The notes: generated by a model not told the origin, from the sequence alone. 64,000 nucleotides of DNA from Eubacteriaceae bacterium (GCA_910574915.1 CAJTCR010000001.1:124001-188000); one strand, 5' to 3'. Shown: positions 1-10,938, counted from the stretch's first letter. Numbers and translations: made by a program.

Positions 1-851
1 ATGCTTTCTTCTTCCCCCGCAAAATGCTCCGCCAGCTTCATCATATAGCGGCGCATAATAATGGTAAGCTGGTCATGCGGACACTTTTCATAAATCGAAA
101 GCTGTATATCCGTAAAATTCACAATATGCAGGCGAATCGGCCCGGTATATTTCGCCAGGATCTTCGCCAGATCGATCACCTTTTGCTTTGCGCGCTCACT
201 CGTATACGGCGGTGCGTGAAAATAGACAGCATCGATTTTCACACCGCGCTTTGCGATCATATACCCCGCCACCGGGCTGTCAATCCCGCCCGATAAAAGC
301 AGCATCGCGCGCCCCGCAGAGCCGACCGGCATACCGCCTGGCCCTGGGATCGTCTTGGAATACAAGTTGATTTTATTGCGGATCTCAATATGCAGCGTTA
401 CCTTAGGCGTGTGCACATCCACTTTCAGCTTCGGATATGCCGCAAGCAGGCGTTCGCCGAGCGCCGCGCTTACTTCCATCGAATCCATCGGATAGTTTTT
501 TCTCGCACGCCTCGTAATTACCTTAAACGTAAAGTCCTGCTCTTTAAACGCCTCTCCTACATAGGCGACGACGCGCTCCGCCAGTGCGTCAAACCCTTCG
601 TCTTCCATTAAGACGACCGGGCAGATGCCTACGATCCCAAACACATGGGACAGCGCTTCCACCGCTTCCTCAAAGTCAAACTCCGACTGTGCCTCTACGT
701 AGACTCTGCCGTTTTCCTTGCGGACACAAAATTCCCCGTCTACCAGTTTCAGCGCGTTTGCCGTCTGGCTGACCAACGTATCTTCAAAAATATGGCGGTT
801 TTTGCCCTTGACGCCGATCTCGCCGTATTTGATTAAAAATGCCTGGTACAT
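1..851 (-). CDS. thiI: tRNA 4-thiouridine synthase ThiI (3' end off the window)
   Basis: ThiI transfers sulfur from a cysteine desulfurase persulfide to U8 of tRNA (4-thiouridine) and in some species to the thiazole of thiamine. The first 283 codons are in the window. The start reads MYQAFLIKYGEIGVKGKNR, then comes a THUMP-type RNA-binding region, then the adenylating PP-loop SGGIDSPVAG near residue 180. The C-terminal part lies left of base 1, so a rhodanese domain cannot be judged. The ATG at 851 follows a strong site (TAAGGAGG) that contains the stop codon of the upstream desulfurase gene, so the two genes are tightly coupled. Known family pairing: the Bacillus NifZ-ThiI couple. Confidence 0.95.
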   Translation of the reverse strand, partial: MYQAFLIKYGEIGVKGKNRHIFEDTLVSQTANALKLVDGEFCVRKENGRVYVEAQSEFDFEEAVEALSHVFGIVGICPVVLMEDEGFDALAERVVAYVGEAFKEQDFTFKVITRRARKNYPMDSMEVSAALGERLLAAYPKLKVDVHTPKVTLHIEIRNKINLYSKTIPGPGGMPVGSAGRAMLLLSGGIDSPVAGYMIAKRGVKIDAVYFHAPPYTSERAKQKVIDLAKILAKYTGPIRLHIVNFTDIQLSIYEKCPHDQLTIIMRRYMMKLAEHFAGEEES

Positions 852-860
852 ACTTCCTCC

Positions 861-2018
861 TTACCGTCTCGTATAGCGCCTTAATTTCGGCACCAGCTCT
901 TGCAGCTTTGCCGCCGCGGCATCCACCTCTTCCTGCCTGGTATCCGCACAGAAGCTGAAACGCAGCGCCGATTCCAAAAGCTGCGGCGCTGTGTGCATCG
1001 CCTTTAGCGTATGGGAAGCTGTGGGATGCGAAGAGGAACATGCAGAGCCTGCGGAAACATAAATATGGGACTCTTCCAGCGCGTGCAGCAGCACTTCGCT
1101 GCGCACCCCTGGAAAGGAAAGGTTTACAATATGCGGCGCGCTTTCACTTTCACTGCCGCCGCCATTTCTCACAACGCCTTCGATACTGGCAGCCTGTGCC
1201 AGCAGCCGTTCTTTTAATTGGCGCATATGGCGCACGTTTGCCTCTATATTTTCATAAGCCTGCGCTGCCGCTTCCCCAATGCCCGCAATACCTGGCACAT
1301 TGTATGTCCCGGAACGCATCCCTGCCTGCTGTCCGCCGCCAAATAAAATCGGGCTGATTTTTGCCTTTTCTCTCTTATATAAAAAGCCGACGCCTTTGGG
1401 CGCATGGATCTTATGCCCGCTGACAGACAAAAGGTCAACGCCCAGCTTTTTCGGGCGGATTAGCATTTTTCCATAAGACTGCACCGCATCTACATGAAAC
1501 AGCGCCTGCGGGCTTTGCCTGTGGACAATGTCTGCGGCAAGCGCCACCGGCTGAACCGCGCCGACTTCATTATTGACCTGCATCACCGATACAAGCACCG
1601 TCTGTGCATCCACTGCTTCCCGCAGCGCATCCAGGTCAACGATCCCTTCGTTGTTCACAGGCAGATAAAGAACCTCAAATCCCTGTTCCTGTAAATACTC
1701 CATCGTACGCAGCACCGACGCATGTTCCACCTGTGTCGTTATAAGGCGTCTGCCAAGACGCTGGTTTGCCATTGCAGCGCCAATCAGCGCAAGGTTATTT
1801 GATTCCGTACCGCCGGAGGTGAAAATAATCTCCTTTTCCGATACCTTTAACGTTTTTGCGATCTTATCCGCCGCCTGCCTGACCTGGCATTCTGCTTCAA
1901 ATCCCTTGCGGTGCATCGAAGAAGGATTGCCAAAATCCGCGTCCATCGTCTGTTTCACCAGCTCCTGCACCCGTGCCGAACACCGTGTCGTCGCCGCATT
2001 GTCCAAATATGCTTCCAT
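861..2018 (-). CDS. cysteine desulfurase (NifS/IscS family), probable sulfur donor to ThiI
   Basis: This PLP enzyme takes sulfur from cysteine to make an enzyme persulfide and alanine. It has 385 residues, starting MEAYLDNAATT. The PLP lysine sits in SVSGHKIHAPKG and the catalytic-loop cysteine in SAGSACSSS, both family-typical. The gene is immediately upstream of thiI and its stop codon overlaps the thiI ribosome site. By analogy with Bacillus NifZ this suggests a dedicated ThiI partner (inference). It is distinct from the second desulfurase at 47350-48498. The start has AGGA eight bases upstream. Confidence 0.93.
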   Translation of the reverse strand: MEAYLDNAATTRCSARVQELVKQTMDADFGNPSSMHRKGFEAECQVRQAADKIAKTLKVSEKEIIFTSGGTESNNLALIGAAMANQRLGRRLITTQVEHASVLRTMEYLQEQGFEVLYLPVNNEGIVDLDALREAVDAQTVLVSVMQVNNEVGAVQPVALAADIVHRQSPQALFHVDAVQSYGKMLIRPKKLGVDLLSVSGHKIHAPKGVGFLYKREKAKISPILFGGGQQAGMRSGTYNVPGIAGIGEAAAQAYENIEANVRHMRQLKERLLAQAASIEGVVRNGGGSESESAPHIVNLSFPGVRSEVLLHALEESHIYVSAGSACSSSHPTASHTLKAMHTAPQLLESALRFSFCADTRQEEVDAAAAKLQELVPKLRRYTRR

Positions 2019-2038
2019 ATATATTGTCCTGCTTTCTG

Positions 2039-2785
2039 TTACTGGTCTTCCATCATTTCAATCCGCAGCATTAATGCAGCCAGCATGACCGCCGCTGCCG
2101 TATCTGTCCGAAGAATACGCCTGCCAAGCGAAATCACCTGCATCTTGTCTCTGAGCGCCTCTATTTCCTCCGGCGCAAAGCCGCCTTCCGGCCCGATCAT
2201 CACGCTGATGCTCTCGCCGCGCCTGATGGAACCAAGCGCCTTAGCCGCTGCCTGCATCCCGCACTCGTTCTCATATGGGACAAGCCGGCAGTCGCATTCC
2301 ATCGCATACAAAGCCGCAGACGCAAAGTCCATAACCGGACGAACGACAGGCACCCGGCTGCGCTTTGACTGCTTTGCGGCGCTCTGCGCAATCGCCTGCC
2401 AGCGCCTGACTTTTGCCTGCGCCTTTTTCTCGTCCAGCTTTACGACACAGTACTTCATCGCAACCGGGATAATCTCATGAACACCCAGCTCCACCGCCTT
2501 TTGTACGACATATTCCATCCGGTCGCCCTTTGGAAGCGCCTGAAACAAAAAAACCGGATTTGCCAGCTCCGTGCTTTCGATTTGATCATCCAAAATCGTA
2601 AGCTGCACAAACGTATCCGCCACTTCCAGCACGCGGCACGCATAATCATGCCCGCCCTCGCTGCTGATGCGCACGTCCTCTCCCGGCTTCATCCGCAGTA
2701 CATTTTTTATATGGTTGACGTCCGCGCCGGTAATCGTAATAAAATCCTTCCCTACCTGGCTGTCTTCTACAAAAAACTGATACAT
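2039..2785 (-). CDS. rsmE: 16S rRNA (uracil-1498-N3)-methyltransferase RsmE
   Basis: RsmE methylates U1498 of 16S rRNA using SAM. The 248-residue length and the C-terminal SPOUT-knot signatures MIGPEGGF and LGRRILRTDTAA are typical. An N-terminal PUA-like part (MYQFFVEDSQVG) precedes them. The gene starts 6 bases after the prmA stop, the same prmA-rsmE order that follows dnaJ in Bacillus and other Firmicutes. It belongs to the leftward heat-shock/RNA-modification cluster. Confidence 0.96.
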   Translation of the reverse strand: MYQFFVEDSQVGKDFITITGADVNHIKNVLRMKPGEDVRISSEGGHDYACRVLEVADTFVQLTILDDQIESTELANPVFLFQALPKGDRMEYVVQKAVELGVHEIIPVAMKYCVVKLDEKKAQAKVRRWQAIAQSAAKQSKRSRVPVVRPVMDFASAALYAMECDCRLVPYENECGMQAAAKALGSIRRGESISVMIGPEGGFAPEEIEALRDKMQVISLGRRILRTDTAAAVMLAALMLRIEMMEDQ

Positions 2786-2791
2786 AAGCGC

Positions 2792-3760
2792 CTAATTTCT
2801 CCTCGCAGTAAGATTTACCCATTCGCCCTGCCGGTTCGTTTCAAGCAGTTCAAACCCGGCGCCTGTAAGCGCCTTTGCCACTTCCTGTTCTTTAAAATCG
2901 ATAATGCCGGACGTAATCAGCACGCCGCCCTGTTTCAGGCAGCCGTACAGCGCCCCCGCCATCGGGATAATAATATCCGCCAGAATATTCGCCAGTACGA
3001 TCTCATAGCCGCCTGCTTCCTGCTCCTGCACTGCCTGATCGTCGGTCAGGTTGGCGCAGTAAAAGTGCCAGAGCGACGACGGCTGACGATTGACCTGCAT
3101 ATTTTCCTGCGCGGAAACAATGCAGTTTTCATCAATATCGATCCCGGTAACGGCTGCGGCGCCAAGCTTTAACGCCGCGATCGATAAAATCCCGCTGCCG
3201 CAACCTACGTCCAGCGCCTTCCAGCCGCCGTCTGTTCCTGCCAGCGCCTGCGCGTACTTTTCAAGCTGCAAAATACATAGCTGCGTCGTCTCATGCTTGC
3301 CTGTCCCAAACGAAATGCCGGGATCGATCACGATCCGTATTTTTTCCGTATCTGGTTCTTCGCAGGCTTCCCAGGTCGGCTGGATGAAAATATTGCCAAC
3401 GGTAAAGGACTTAAAAAACTGCTTCCAGTTGTTCATCCAGTCCGCGTCTTCGGTCTGGCTGTACGTAATCGTTCCAGAACCGATCTCCATAAACTGCCGC
3501 TCGTTTTCAAGCGCCGCATGTACCCTCGCCAACAGCGCTTCGTGATCCTGCCCGGCTTCCAGGTAAAAGCTGACCCGGCTGCTGCCGTCGTCTTTCGGCA
3601 GCTCAGGCGGAAAATCTATAAACATGCCGCCTGCTTCTTCCTCCGTAAGCGGCACGTTGTTTTCGATCTCCACTCCTTCGATTCCAAGCTCCGCAAGCAT
3701 TGCACTGATCAGATCCTCAGCCGCTGTTGTCGTGTCGATCGTATATTTGTCCCATCTCAT
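2792..3760 (-). CDS. prmA: ribosomal protein L11 methyltransferase PrmA
   Basis: PrmA trimethylates ribosomal protein L11 with SAM. The 322-residue protein has an N-terminal substrate-recognition part and a class I methyltransferase fold, with motif I DVGCGSGILSIAA, acidic residues in VTGIDID and LANILADIIIPM as the post-motif. ISFGTGKHETTQLC is the PrmA signature just before the SAM fold. It follows a J-domain gene and precedes rsmE in the same direction. No anomaly seen. Confidence 0.96.
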   Translation of the reverse strand: MRWDKYTIDTTTAAEDLISAMLAELGIEGVEIENNVPLTEEEAGGMFIDFPPELPKDDGSSRVSFYLEAGQDHEALLARVHAALENERQFMEIGSGTITYSQTEDADWMNNWKQFFKSFTVGNIFIQPTWEACEEPDTEKIRIVIDPGISFGTGKHETTQLCILQLEKYAQALAGTDGGWKALDVGCGSGILSIAALKLGAAAVTGIDIDENCIVSAQENMQVNRQPSSLWHFYCANLTDDQAVQEQEAGGYEIVLANILADIIIPMAGALYGCLKQGGVLITSGIIDFKEQEVAKALTGAGFELLETNRQGEWVNLTARRN

Positions 3761-3799
3761 TTTTGCTGTCCTCTCTGATAAAATCCTGTAAAATCCTGT

Positions 3800-4432
3800 T
3801 TAGCCCTGTAATCTTGCCAGCAGACGCTGGTACTCTTTGTTAATCTCCTGAATCGCGTCCGTGTCTCCGCATTTGTTGTCTGGATGATATATTTTCAGCA
3901 AATCTTTATAACGCTTTTTTAACGAGCTCTGGCTGTTGACGCCGGCAAAAAACATCGTCCCCTGGATCGACGCGGGCTTGGTGCGGATATCTTCTTTTTG
4001 ATATGCCTCTACCTGGTCGTAAAAACTCTTTTTCTGTTCAAACTGCTTTTTTTCCTCGGCAAGCTTGTACAGCTCCCCTTCTAAAATCTGCCGCTTCATC
4101 TCCAGCAGATGTTCTTCGTGCTTCTTTTTTGTCTCCTGGAATTCCTGCTGGCGGTAAAAATGTGCCTTATCGATATTGAGCTGAATGCGCTCCTGCTCGA
4201 TTTGATGCGTCTGTTTGCGCAGGTTCTGCTTTTTTGATTCCAAACGCTCTGTTTCCTGCATCCGCCACATTTCAAACTCATGCTGTTTTCGTATGATTTC
4301 TTCCGCTGCCCGATCCCTGGATTTCGTTCCAGACGATTTTACTTTCGCCTGTTTTTGATGCACATCTAAAAAAGCCGGGCCCTGCGTATGTATCATATTG
4401 GGCTTTGCCATTCCATTCTCTCTTCTGCACAT
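3800..4432 (-). CDS. coiled-coil protein with C-terminal J-like domain
   Basis: This 210-residue protein has a long charged coiled coil (about residues 40-145, rich in Glu, Lys, Gln) and then a short J-like domain at the C-terminus (about 165-210) with an intact HPD tripeptide at 183-185 (KIYHPDNK). A J domain at the C-terminus, without the Gly/Phe or zinc modules, points to a specialised DnaK co-chaperone or a scaffold protein. Its place between dnaJ and prmA supports a DnaK link (inference). The ATG at 4432 has AAAGGA upstream; an internal ATG seven codons later is possible. No named family is recognised. Confidence 0.7.
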   Translation of the reverse strand: MCRRENGMAKPNMIHTQGPAFLDVHQKQAKVKSSGTKSRDRAAEEIIRKQHEFEMWRMQETERLESKKQNLRKQTHQIEQERIQLNIDKAHFYRQQEFQETKKKHEEHLLEMKRQILEGELYKLAEEKKQFEQKKSFYDQVEAYQKEDIRTKPASIQGTMFFAGVNSQSSLKKRYKDLLKIYHPDNKCGDTDAIQEINKEYQRLLARLQG

Positions 4433-4730
4433 ACTGATTCCTTTAATGATTATGAACGATTTTTGATCCTGCCTTTTATTTTCTCTAATATCGGATCAAA
4501 ATACAAGTGTTTCTGCTATGAAATTTAATTTTTCTACATATTTCACAACAACCCCTGGCTTCTTTGCTTATTTTTTCGTAATCAATAGCAAAAAAGAGGG
4601 TAAAAACACAGCAGCTTATGTATCTTTTGACGGGAAACAGCCTTGTCCTGCTGCCTGCCCGCCAAGAAACATACATCTGGTGTGTGTTCAACCCTCAGTA
4701 AAACCAATCGTTCTTGTTGAAAGCAACAAC
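4433..4730. other. intergenic region without a convincing gene
   Basis: Nearly 300 bases between dnaJ and the J-like coiled-coil gene. The only structure seen is a perfect 6-bp hairpin with a 4-base loop (TTGTTG-AAAG-CAACAA, 4714-4729) right after the dnaJ stop. On the minus strand it is followed only by a weak T stretch, so it could be a leaky terminator or processing site. Short reading frames here have no ribosome site or recognisable sequence. Confidence 0.4.
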
Positions 4731-5909
4731 CTAAATATCTTCGAAAACATCCTTCACTTTATCCATAAACGTCTTGCGTCCTGCTTTCTTTCCGCTGCCT
4801 GCCGCCGCGCCGTTTTGGCCGTTTAGCGAATTGCCGCTTACCTCGTCGTATTTGCGCAGCGCTTCCTTTGCTTCCGCGCTCAGGCTGGTCGGCACCTGGA
4901 CTACAAGTGTAACATACTGGTCGCCCCGTATGTTTTTATTGCGCAGCGAAGGTACGCCTTTTCCTTTGAGCCGGATTCTTGTATCGGTCTGCGTGCCCGG
5001 CTTTACCGAATACAGTACATCGCCGTCGATCGTACTGATCCGTATTTCGCCGCCAAGCGCCGCCTGCGCGAACGAAATCGGCGCCGTCGAATAGATGTTC
5101 ATATCCTGCCGCTGGAAAATAGGATGGCTCGTAATCAGCACCTCTACAAGCAAATCGCCTCTTGGCCCGCCGTTTACGCCCGGTTCCCCTTTTTCGCGGA
5201 TACGCACGCTCTGTCCGTGGTCGATTCCTGCCGGAATGCTGACGGAGATTTTCTTTTTATTCGAAACATATCCGTTGCCGTGGCAGTGCGCACATTTTTC
5301 CTTGACGATCTTGCCCGTACCGCGGCAGTCCGGGCAAGTCTGGACATTTTGTACCATACCAAACAAAGACTGCTGTGTCATAATCACCTTGCCTTTGCCG
5401 CCGCACTTTGCGCAGGTCTCAGGTTTCGTACCCGGCTTTGCACCGCTTCCGTGGCACTCTGGACAATCGTCTTTTAATACCAGCTCCAATTCCTTTTCGC
5501 ATCCGAAAACCGCTTCTTCAAAAGTGATCCGCACGCTGGCACGTACGTTGGCTCCCTTCATCGGACCGTTGCTGCTGCGCCTGCTGCTGCCGCCGAAAAA
5601 GTCGCCGAAGATATCGCCGAAGATATCGCCAAAATCCATGCCGGAGAAATCAAATCCCCCGCCGCCGGCACCGCCGCCTTCAAAGGCTGCGTGTCCAAAC
5701 TGGTCGTACTGCCTGCGTTTATCCGAATCACTTAAGACCGCGTAGGCTTCGGAAGCTTCCTTGAACTTCTTTTCCGCTTCTTTATCACCAGGATTCATAT
5801 CTGGATGGTATTTCTTTGCGAGAACACGGTATGCTTTTTTAATTTCCCCGTCCCCGGCATTTTTTGCTACCCCTAGAACCTCGTAATAATCTCTTTTCTG
5901 CTCTGCCAT
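4731..5909 (-). CDS. dnaJ: chaperone DnaJ
   Basis: DnaJ stimulates the DnaK ATPase and delivers unfolded clients. The protein has 392 residues. The order is J domain with HPD ([10 protein letters not shown]), Gly/Phe-rich linker rich in GGGG and DFGDIFG, four CxxCxGxG zinc repeats ([32 protein letters not shown]), and a C-terminal substrate-binding domain. It lies 37 bases after dnaK in the CIRCE-controlled cluster. A normal type I DnaJ. Confidence 0.98.
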   Translation of the reverse strand: MAEQKRDYYEVLGVAKNAGDGEIKKAYRVLAKKYHPDMNPGDKEAEKKFKEASEAYAVLSDSDKRRQYDQFGHAAFEGGGAGGGGFDFSGMDFGDIFGDIFGDFFGGSSRRSSNGPMKGANVRASVRITFEEAVFGCEKELELVLKDDCPECHGSGAKPGTKPETCAKCGGKGKVIMTQQSLFGMVQNVQTCPDCRGTGKIVKEKCAHCHGNGYVSNKKKISVSIPAGIDHGQSVRIREKGEPGVNGGPRGDLLVEVLITSHPIFQRQDMNIYSTAPISFAQAALGGEIRISTIDGDVLYSVKPGTQTDTRIRLKGKGVPSLRNKNIRGDQYVTLVVQVPTSLSAEAKEALRKYDEVSGNSLNGQNGAAAGSGKKAGRKTFMDKVKDVFEDI

Positions 5910-5946
5910 AACTTTTCCTCTGCCTGCACCAATCTATTATGCGTTT

Positions 5947-7869
<1,923 letters not shown>

Positions 7870-7904
7870 CTATACTAAATTAATTAAATAACTGCCATAC
7901 AAAA

Positions 7905-8654
7905 TCAGCTTACAACCGCAACCATGCTGTGCCTTACTACGCTGTCCCTGTAAGTGTAGCCCTTTTGCAGCTCCTGCGCCACGATGCCTGAGTCATACTC
8001 TTCGCTTTCTGTCTGCATCACCGCATTGTGCAGATTCGGGTCAAATTCTTTGCCGACAGCTTCAATCGGTTTTACGTCTGCTTCTTCGAGCATCGTCATA
8101 AGCTGCTTATAAATTTTATTCATACCGTCTACAAACGCATCTTCTTTGTTTTCTTCCGGTACCGCCGCAAGCCCGCGTTCAAAATTGTCTACGACCGGGA
8201 GCACCTTTTCAATAATGCTCTTTGCGCCTATTTCGTACATCTGCGTCTTTTCTTTTTCTGTACGCTTGCGGAAATTGTCAAACTCCGCCATCTGGCGCTT
8301 TACCTGGTCGGTCAACTCTTCTATTTTTTCATCTTTTTTATCTTTTTTCTTATTTTTCTTAAAAAACCCTTTTTTGGAGCCTGACGAACCTGCTTGCGCC
8401 TCGCTCCCGTTAGTTGCAGCCGCGTCTTCCTCACACGAATCTTCTTCCGGGGCTTCCTCTGAGGCATCCTCGCAAGATTCGCCATCCAAATCTTCTTCCC
8501 CGTCTGTTGGCAGATCTGACGAATCATCCAAATCATCCGTCTGTTCAAAACCTTCCGTTTGATTCAGGTTTTGCGTTCCTTCTAATTCTCCTGCCGGTTC
8601 CTCCTGTGTCCCATACGGGATATCCTGTTTTCGTTGGTTCTGATTGTTTTCCAC
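7905..8654 (-). CDS. grpE: nucleotide exchange factor GrpE
   Basis: GrpE releases ADP from DnaK. This 249-residue version has an unusually long acidic N-terminal tail (Glu/Asp/Ser, residues 1-90) and a Lys-rich patch before the dimer coiled coil, then the beta domain ending DSVVRHSMVAVVS. The start is a GTG (VENNQNQ, read as Met) with AAAGGGG eight bases upstream. It lies 15 bases after hrcA. Typical GrpE proteins are about 190 residues, so the acidic tail accounts for the extra length. Confidence 0.95.
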   Translation of the reverse strand: MENNQNQRKQDIPYGTQEEPAGELEGTQNLNQTEGFEQTDDLDDSSDLPTDGEEDLDGESCEDASEEAPEEDSCEEDAAATNGSEAQAGSSGSKKGFFKKNKKKDKKDEKIEELTDQVKRQMAEFDNFRKRTEKEKTQMYEIGAKSIIEKVLPVVDNFERGLAAVPEENKEDAFVDGMNKIYKQLMTMLEEADVKPIEAVGKEFDPNLHNAVMQTESEEYDSGIVAQELQKGYTYRDSVVRHSMVAVVS

Positions 8655-8669
8655 GCGTCCTGCCCCTTT

Positions 8670-9722
8670 CTATTTTTCTTCTTTATGATAAATAACGTCT
8701 AACTGTTTTTTTAAGTTTTTCAGGTTATTTAACACCTTTTCATAGTCCATACGCTTTGGGCCGATAATCCCGATCGTGCCCGTAACGCCCTCGCCCAGCT
8801 CGTATGTCGCCGTAACGACGCTGCAATCCTTCATCGTCTTAATCGGGCTTTCGTCTCCGATATAGACCTGAATCCCTGTGCCCGGCTCCCGTTCTCCGAG
8901 GCTGTCTGTAATCATATTCGCAAGAAGCTGTTTTTCTTCAAACGCGGAAATAAACTCGCTCGCTTTTTCAGAATTGCTAAGCTCCGGGTATTTAAAAATA
9001 TTCGTCGCGCCGCTTGTATAGATCTGCAAGTCCTCGTCGTCTCCGATTGCCTCTGCCACAGCGTCCAGCACATCGCCAACGATCCTGCTGTGGCTGCCCG
9101 CCTGGTCTTTCAACGCTGTAATCATGCCCAGGTTGATCTGCTCGATCGACAGCCCGTTAAGGCTTGTATTCAAAAGGATATTCAGCTTAAGCATCTGCTC
9201 GTCGCTCAGCTCTTCTTCGAGCGCGAGCATTTTATTTTTTACAATATTGCCTTCCAATACGATCACACACAATAGCTGGTGTTCGTCTACTTTGGACAAC
9301 TGGATAAATTTTAACTTGTTGCGGTGGTAGCGCGGCCCGGTAATCATCGCCGCATATTCGGTATTGTGCGCAAGCAGCTTCGCTACGTTTTTCAGCACCC
9401 GTTCCATCTTTTCGGTATGCTCTATGACAAAACTCTGCATCTCGCTGATCTCCTGATTCTTTTCGGTAATCAGATGATCCACATAAAACCGGTAGCCCTT
9501 ATCCGAAGGAATCCGTCCTGCCGATGTATGCGGCTGGAGAATATAGCCAAGCTCCTCTAAGTCTGACATCTCATTACGGATTGTAGCAGAACTCAAATGC
9601 AGGTCTGTGTACTTCGAAATCGTCCTCGAACCGACCGGCTCACCTGTATCCAGATAATTCTTTATAATGGCTTTTAAGATCTTGGTTTTTCTCTCATCAA
9701 GTCCCTCCATAATAAAGTACAC
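8670..9722 (-). CDS. hrcA: heat-inducible transcription repressor HrcA
   Basis: HrcA binds CIRCE and represses the groE/dnaK operons; its folding depends on GroEL. The 350-residue protein has an N-terminal winged helix (LSSATIRNEMSDLEELGYI and HTSAGRIPSDKGYRFYVD) and a GAF-like dimerisation and inserted domain. The start is most likely the GTG at 9722, which has AAAGG six bases upstream; the in-frame ATG at 9710 has no ribosome site. First gene of the operon, 75 bases downstream of CIRCE. Confidence 0.97.
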   Translation of the reverse strand: MYFIMEGLDERKTKILKAIIKNYLDTGEPVGSRTISKYTDLHLSSATIRNEMSDLEELGYILQPHTSAGRIPSDKGYRFYVDHLITEKNQEISEMQSFVIEHTEKMERVLKNVAKLLAHNTEYAAMITGPRYHRNKLKFIQLSKVDEHQLLCVIVLEGNIVKNKMLALEEELSDEQMLKLNILLNTSLNGLSIEQINLGMITALKDQAGSHSRIVGDVLDAVAEAIGDDEDLQIYTSGATNIFKYPELSNSEKASEFISAFEEKQLLANMITDSLGEREPGTGIQVYIGDESPIKTMKDCSVVTATYELGEGVTGTIGIIGPKRMDYEKVLNNLKNLKKQLDVIYHKEEK

Positions 9723-9797
9723 TCACAGCCTTTCTTACGTTTATTCCTTCGTGGCAGCGTCTGCCGCCGCTGCCATGTGGGGATTTACTGCTTGTTG

Positions 9798-9824
9798 TTA
9801 GCACTCAATTAATTAGAGTGCTAA
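9798..9824 (-). promoter_or_regulatory. CIRCE operator (HrcA binding site)
   Basis: Perfect 9-9-9 inverted repeat TTAGCACTC-N9-GAGTGCTAA, the canonical CIRCE sequence. It lies just downstream of the -10 box of the hrcA promoter, so HrcA would block transcription start and clearance. Confidence 0.98.
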
Positions 9825-10320
9825 TATCGATATGACTAAGATAACACTCCGCATTTTCTTTGTCAACATGTTTTTGCAATTTCTTTAAAATAATTTCTGA
9901 AGATTTTATAAACTGATGCAGTCCGGGCAGTTCTTTGAAATGTTTCTTCTTAAATTTATTTTTTTCCGTTACACGTATCTGTTCTACCGCGCTATTTCTT
10001 CTACAGTACATGCCAGCCCATTTTGTAAGTGCGAATTGAAGTAGAAAAACCAATCCAGCATACAAAAGAACAGGTACAACCGGAAACATATCATCCACAA
10101 AACTGAATCCAGAAATCTTTCCCACAGCAGCACATAATGCTTTTCCAATGATCCTGCCACAAACAAGAGATACCGCAAAGCTGCCAAGTATCTGGAATGC
10201 ATTTTCAAAACCGATCATATGGGACAACTGTCTGCCATCCATGCCAACCGCGCGGAGCAGCCCCATCTCTTTCCTTCTGAAAATGACATTTGTCATGCTT
10301 GTATTGACCAGATTGAGCAT
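9805..10320 (-). pseudogene. C-terminal remnant of an FtsX/MacB-type ABC permease
   Basis: The frame encodes the last part of an FtsX-like permease: FRRKEMGLLRAVGMDGRQL is the typical cytoplasmic segment after a TM helix, and two or three hydrophobic helices follow. Everything upstream (first TM, extracytoplasmic domain) is missing; the frame begins next to the tRNA-Ala terminator. The last 25 or so codons run through the hrcA -35/-10 boxes and into CIRCE, so the reading frame end is not a natural C-terminus. No ATPase partner is next to it. Most likely a decaying fragment left after a deletion. Confidence 0.75.
9838..9866 (-). promoter_or_regulatory. sigma-A promoter of the hrcA-grpE-dnaK-dnaJ operon
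   Basis: On the minus strand TTGACA, 17-base spacer, TATCTT, placed directly upstream of CIRCE. It lies inside the tail of the permease remnant. Confidence 0.88.
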
Positions 10321-10326
10321 ACTAAA

Positions 10327-10360
10327 AAAACCGTAAAGACGCTGCGATCTTTGCGGTTTT
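10327..10360 (-). terminator. Rho-independent terminator after tRNA-Ala
   Basis: A 13-bp stem with one mismatch and an 8-base loop, followed on the minus strand by a run of seven T. It lies about 40 bases past the tRNA 3' end. Confidence 0.85.
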
Positions 10361-10400
10361 TCATTTTGGTATTTTTAATATATAATTTAAAAATAAAAAA

Positions 10401-10473
10401 TGGAGCATACGGGATTCGAACCCGTGGCCTTAACAATGCGAATGTTACGCGCTCCCAACTGCGCCAATGCCCC
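10401..10473 (-). tRNA. tRNA-Ala (anticodon CGC)
   Basis: 73 nt without an encoded CCA. The acceptor stem is GGGGCAT/ATGCTCC and contains the G3-U70 wobble pair that identifies alanine tRNAs. The D stem is GCGC/GCGC; the anticodon stem TAACA/TGTTA carries the loop TTCGCAT (anticodon CGC, codon GCG). The T arm is ACGGGTTCGAATCCCGT. Confidence 0.96.
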
Positions 10474-10481
10474 ATACGTTT

Positions 10482-10509
10482 ATTATAGCACATTACCAGA
10501 ATTTTTCAA
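10482..10509 (-). promoter_or_regulatory. promoter of tRNA-Ala
   Basis: Minus strand TTGAAA, 16-base spacer, TATAAT with an extended TGC before the -10. The predicted start is a few bases before the tRNA 5' end. Confidence 0.85.
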
Positions 10510-10583
10510 TACCTGAATAAAAAAAATTGCTTTGCTGAAATTTGATTGGTGGAGGCTCATGAAGGGGACGCCAGGATATGCCA

Positions 10584-10641
10584 ACCCCCTCTCCCAGAGT
10601 CCCTTCCTGCAAAAAATTTACAAAACAATTCAACCTTGTTC
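10584..10641. repeat. R1-family dispersed repeat, copy A (degenerate end)
   Basis: The segment shares an ordered core with copies near 29.8, 31.0 and 31.4 kb: CTCTCCCAG, then a GTCCCTTCCTG-like block, then AAAAATTTA, CAAA, and CTTGTTC. The terminal GCTCTAG of the full copies is lost here. It sits just downstream of the DUF1905 gene. Confidence 0.6.
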
Positions 10642-10650
10642 ACCGCATCT

Positions 10651-10938
10651 CTACGCTCGTTCCAGCACCGTCACCGCAACCATATCCCCAACCTGCTTTT
10701 TTATCCTGGCGCGGATATCCTTGCGTATCCCAATGATATAGCAAATCCTGCCGTCCGCATCCTTGACTCCCATATTTACGATACTGCCGTCATACGGTTC
10801 CCCGTCAAACGTCACATGTACCTTGACGCGCCCTTTGCCGAACTCCTCTCTGATATTATAAGGAAATACAACATAAGCACCACCTGGCTTTCCTGCGTCA
10901 TAAATCAAAGATTCAAATTCATATACTTTTTTATCCAT
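10651..10938 (-). CDS. DUF1905 domain protein
   Basis: A 95-residue, single-domain beta-barrel-like protein of the DUF1905 type (VYEFESLIYDAGKPGGAYVVFP ends in the family's conserved strand; GKGRVKVHVTFDGEPYDGSI and GIRKDIRARIKKQVGD follow). The molecular function of the family is not established. The ATG has GGAG nine bases upstream. It stands alone, flanked by repeats on both sides (R1 copy A and the R2 element). Confidence 0.8.
   Translation of the reverse strand: MDKKVYEFESLIYDAGKPGGAYVVFPYNIREEFGKGRVKVHVTFDGEPYDGSIVNMGVKDADGRICYIIGIRKDIRARIKKQVGDMVAVTVLERA

Noticed and set aside
4485-4691. 68-codon frame between dnaJ and the J-like gene
   Set aside because: No ribosome site, no recognisable composition or motif.
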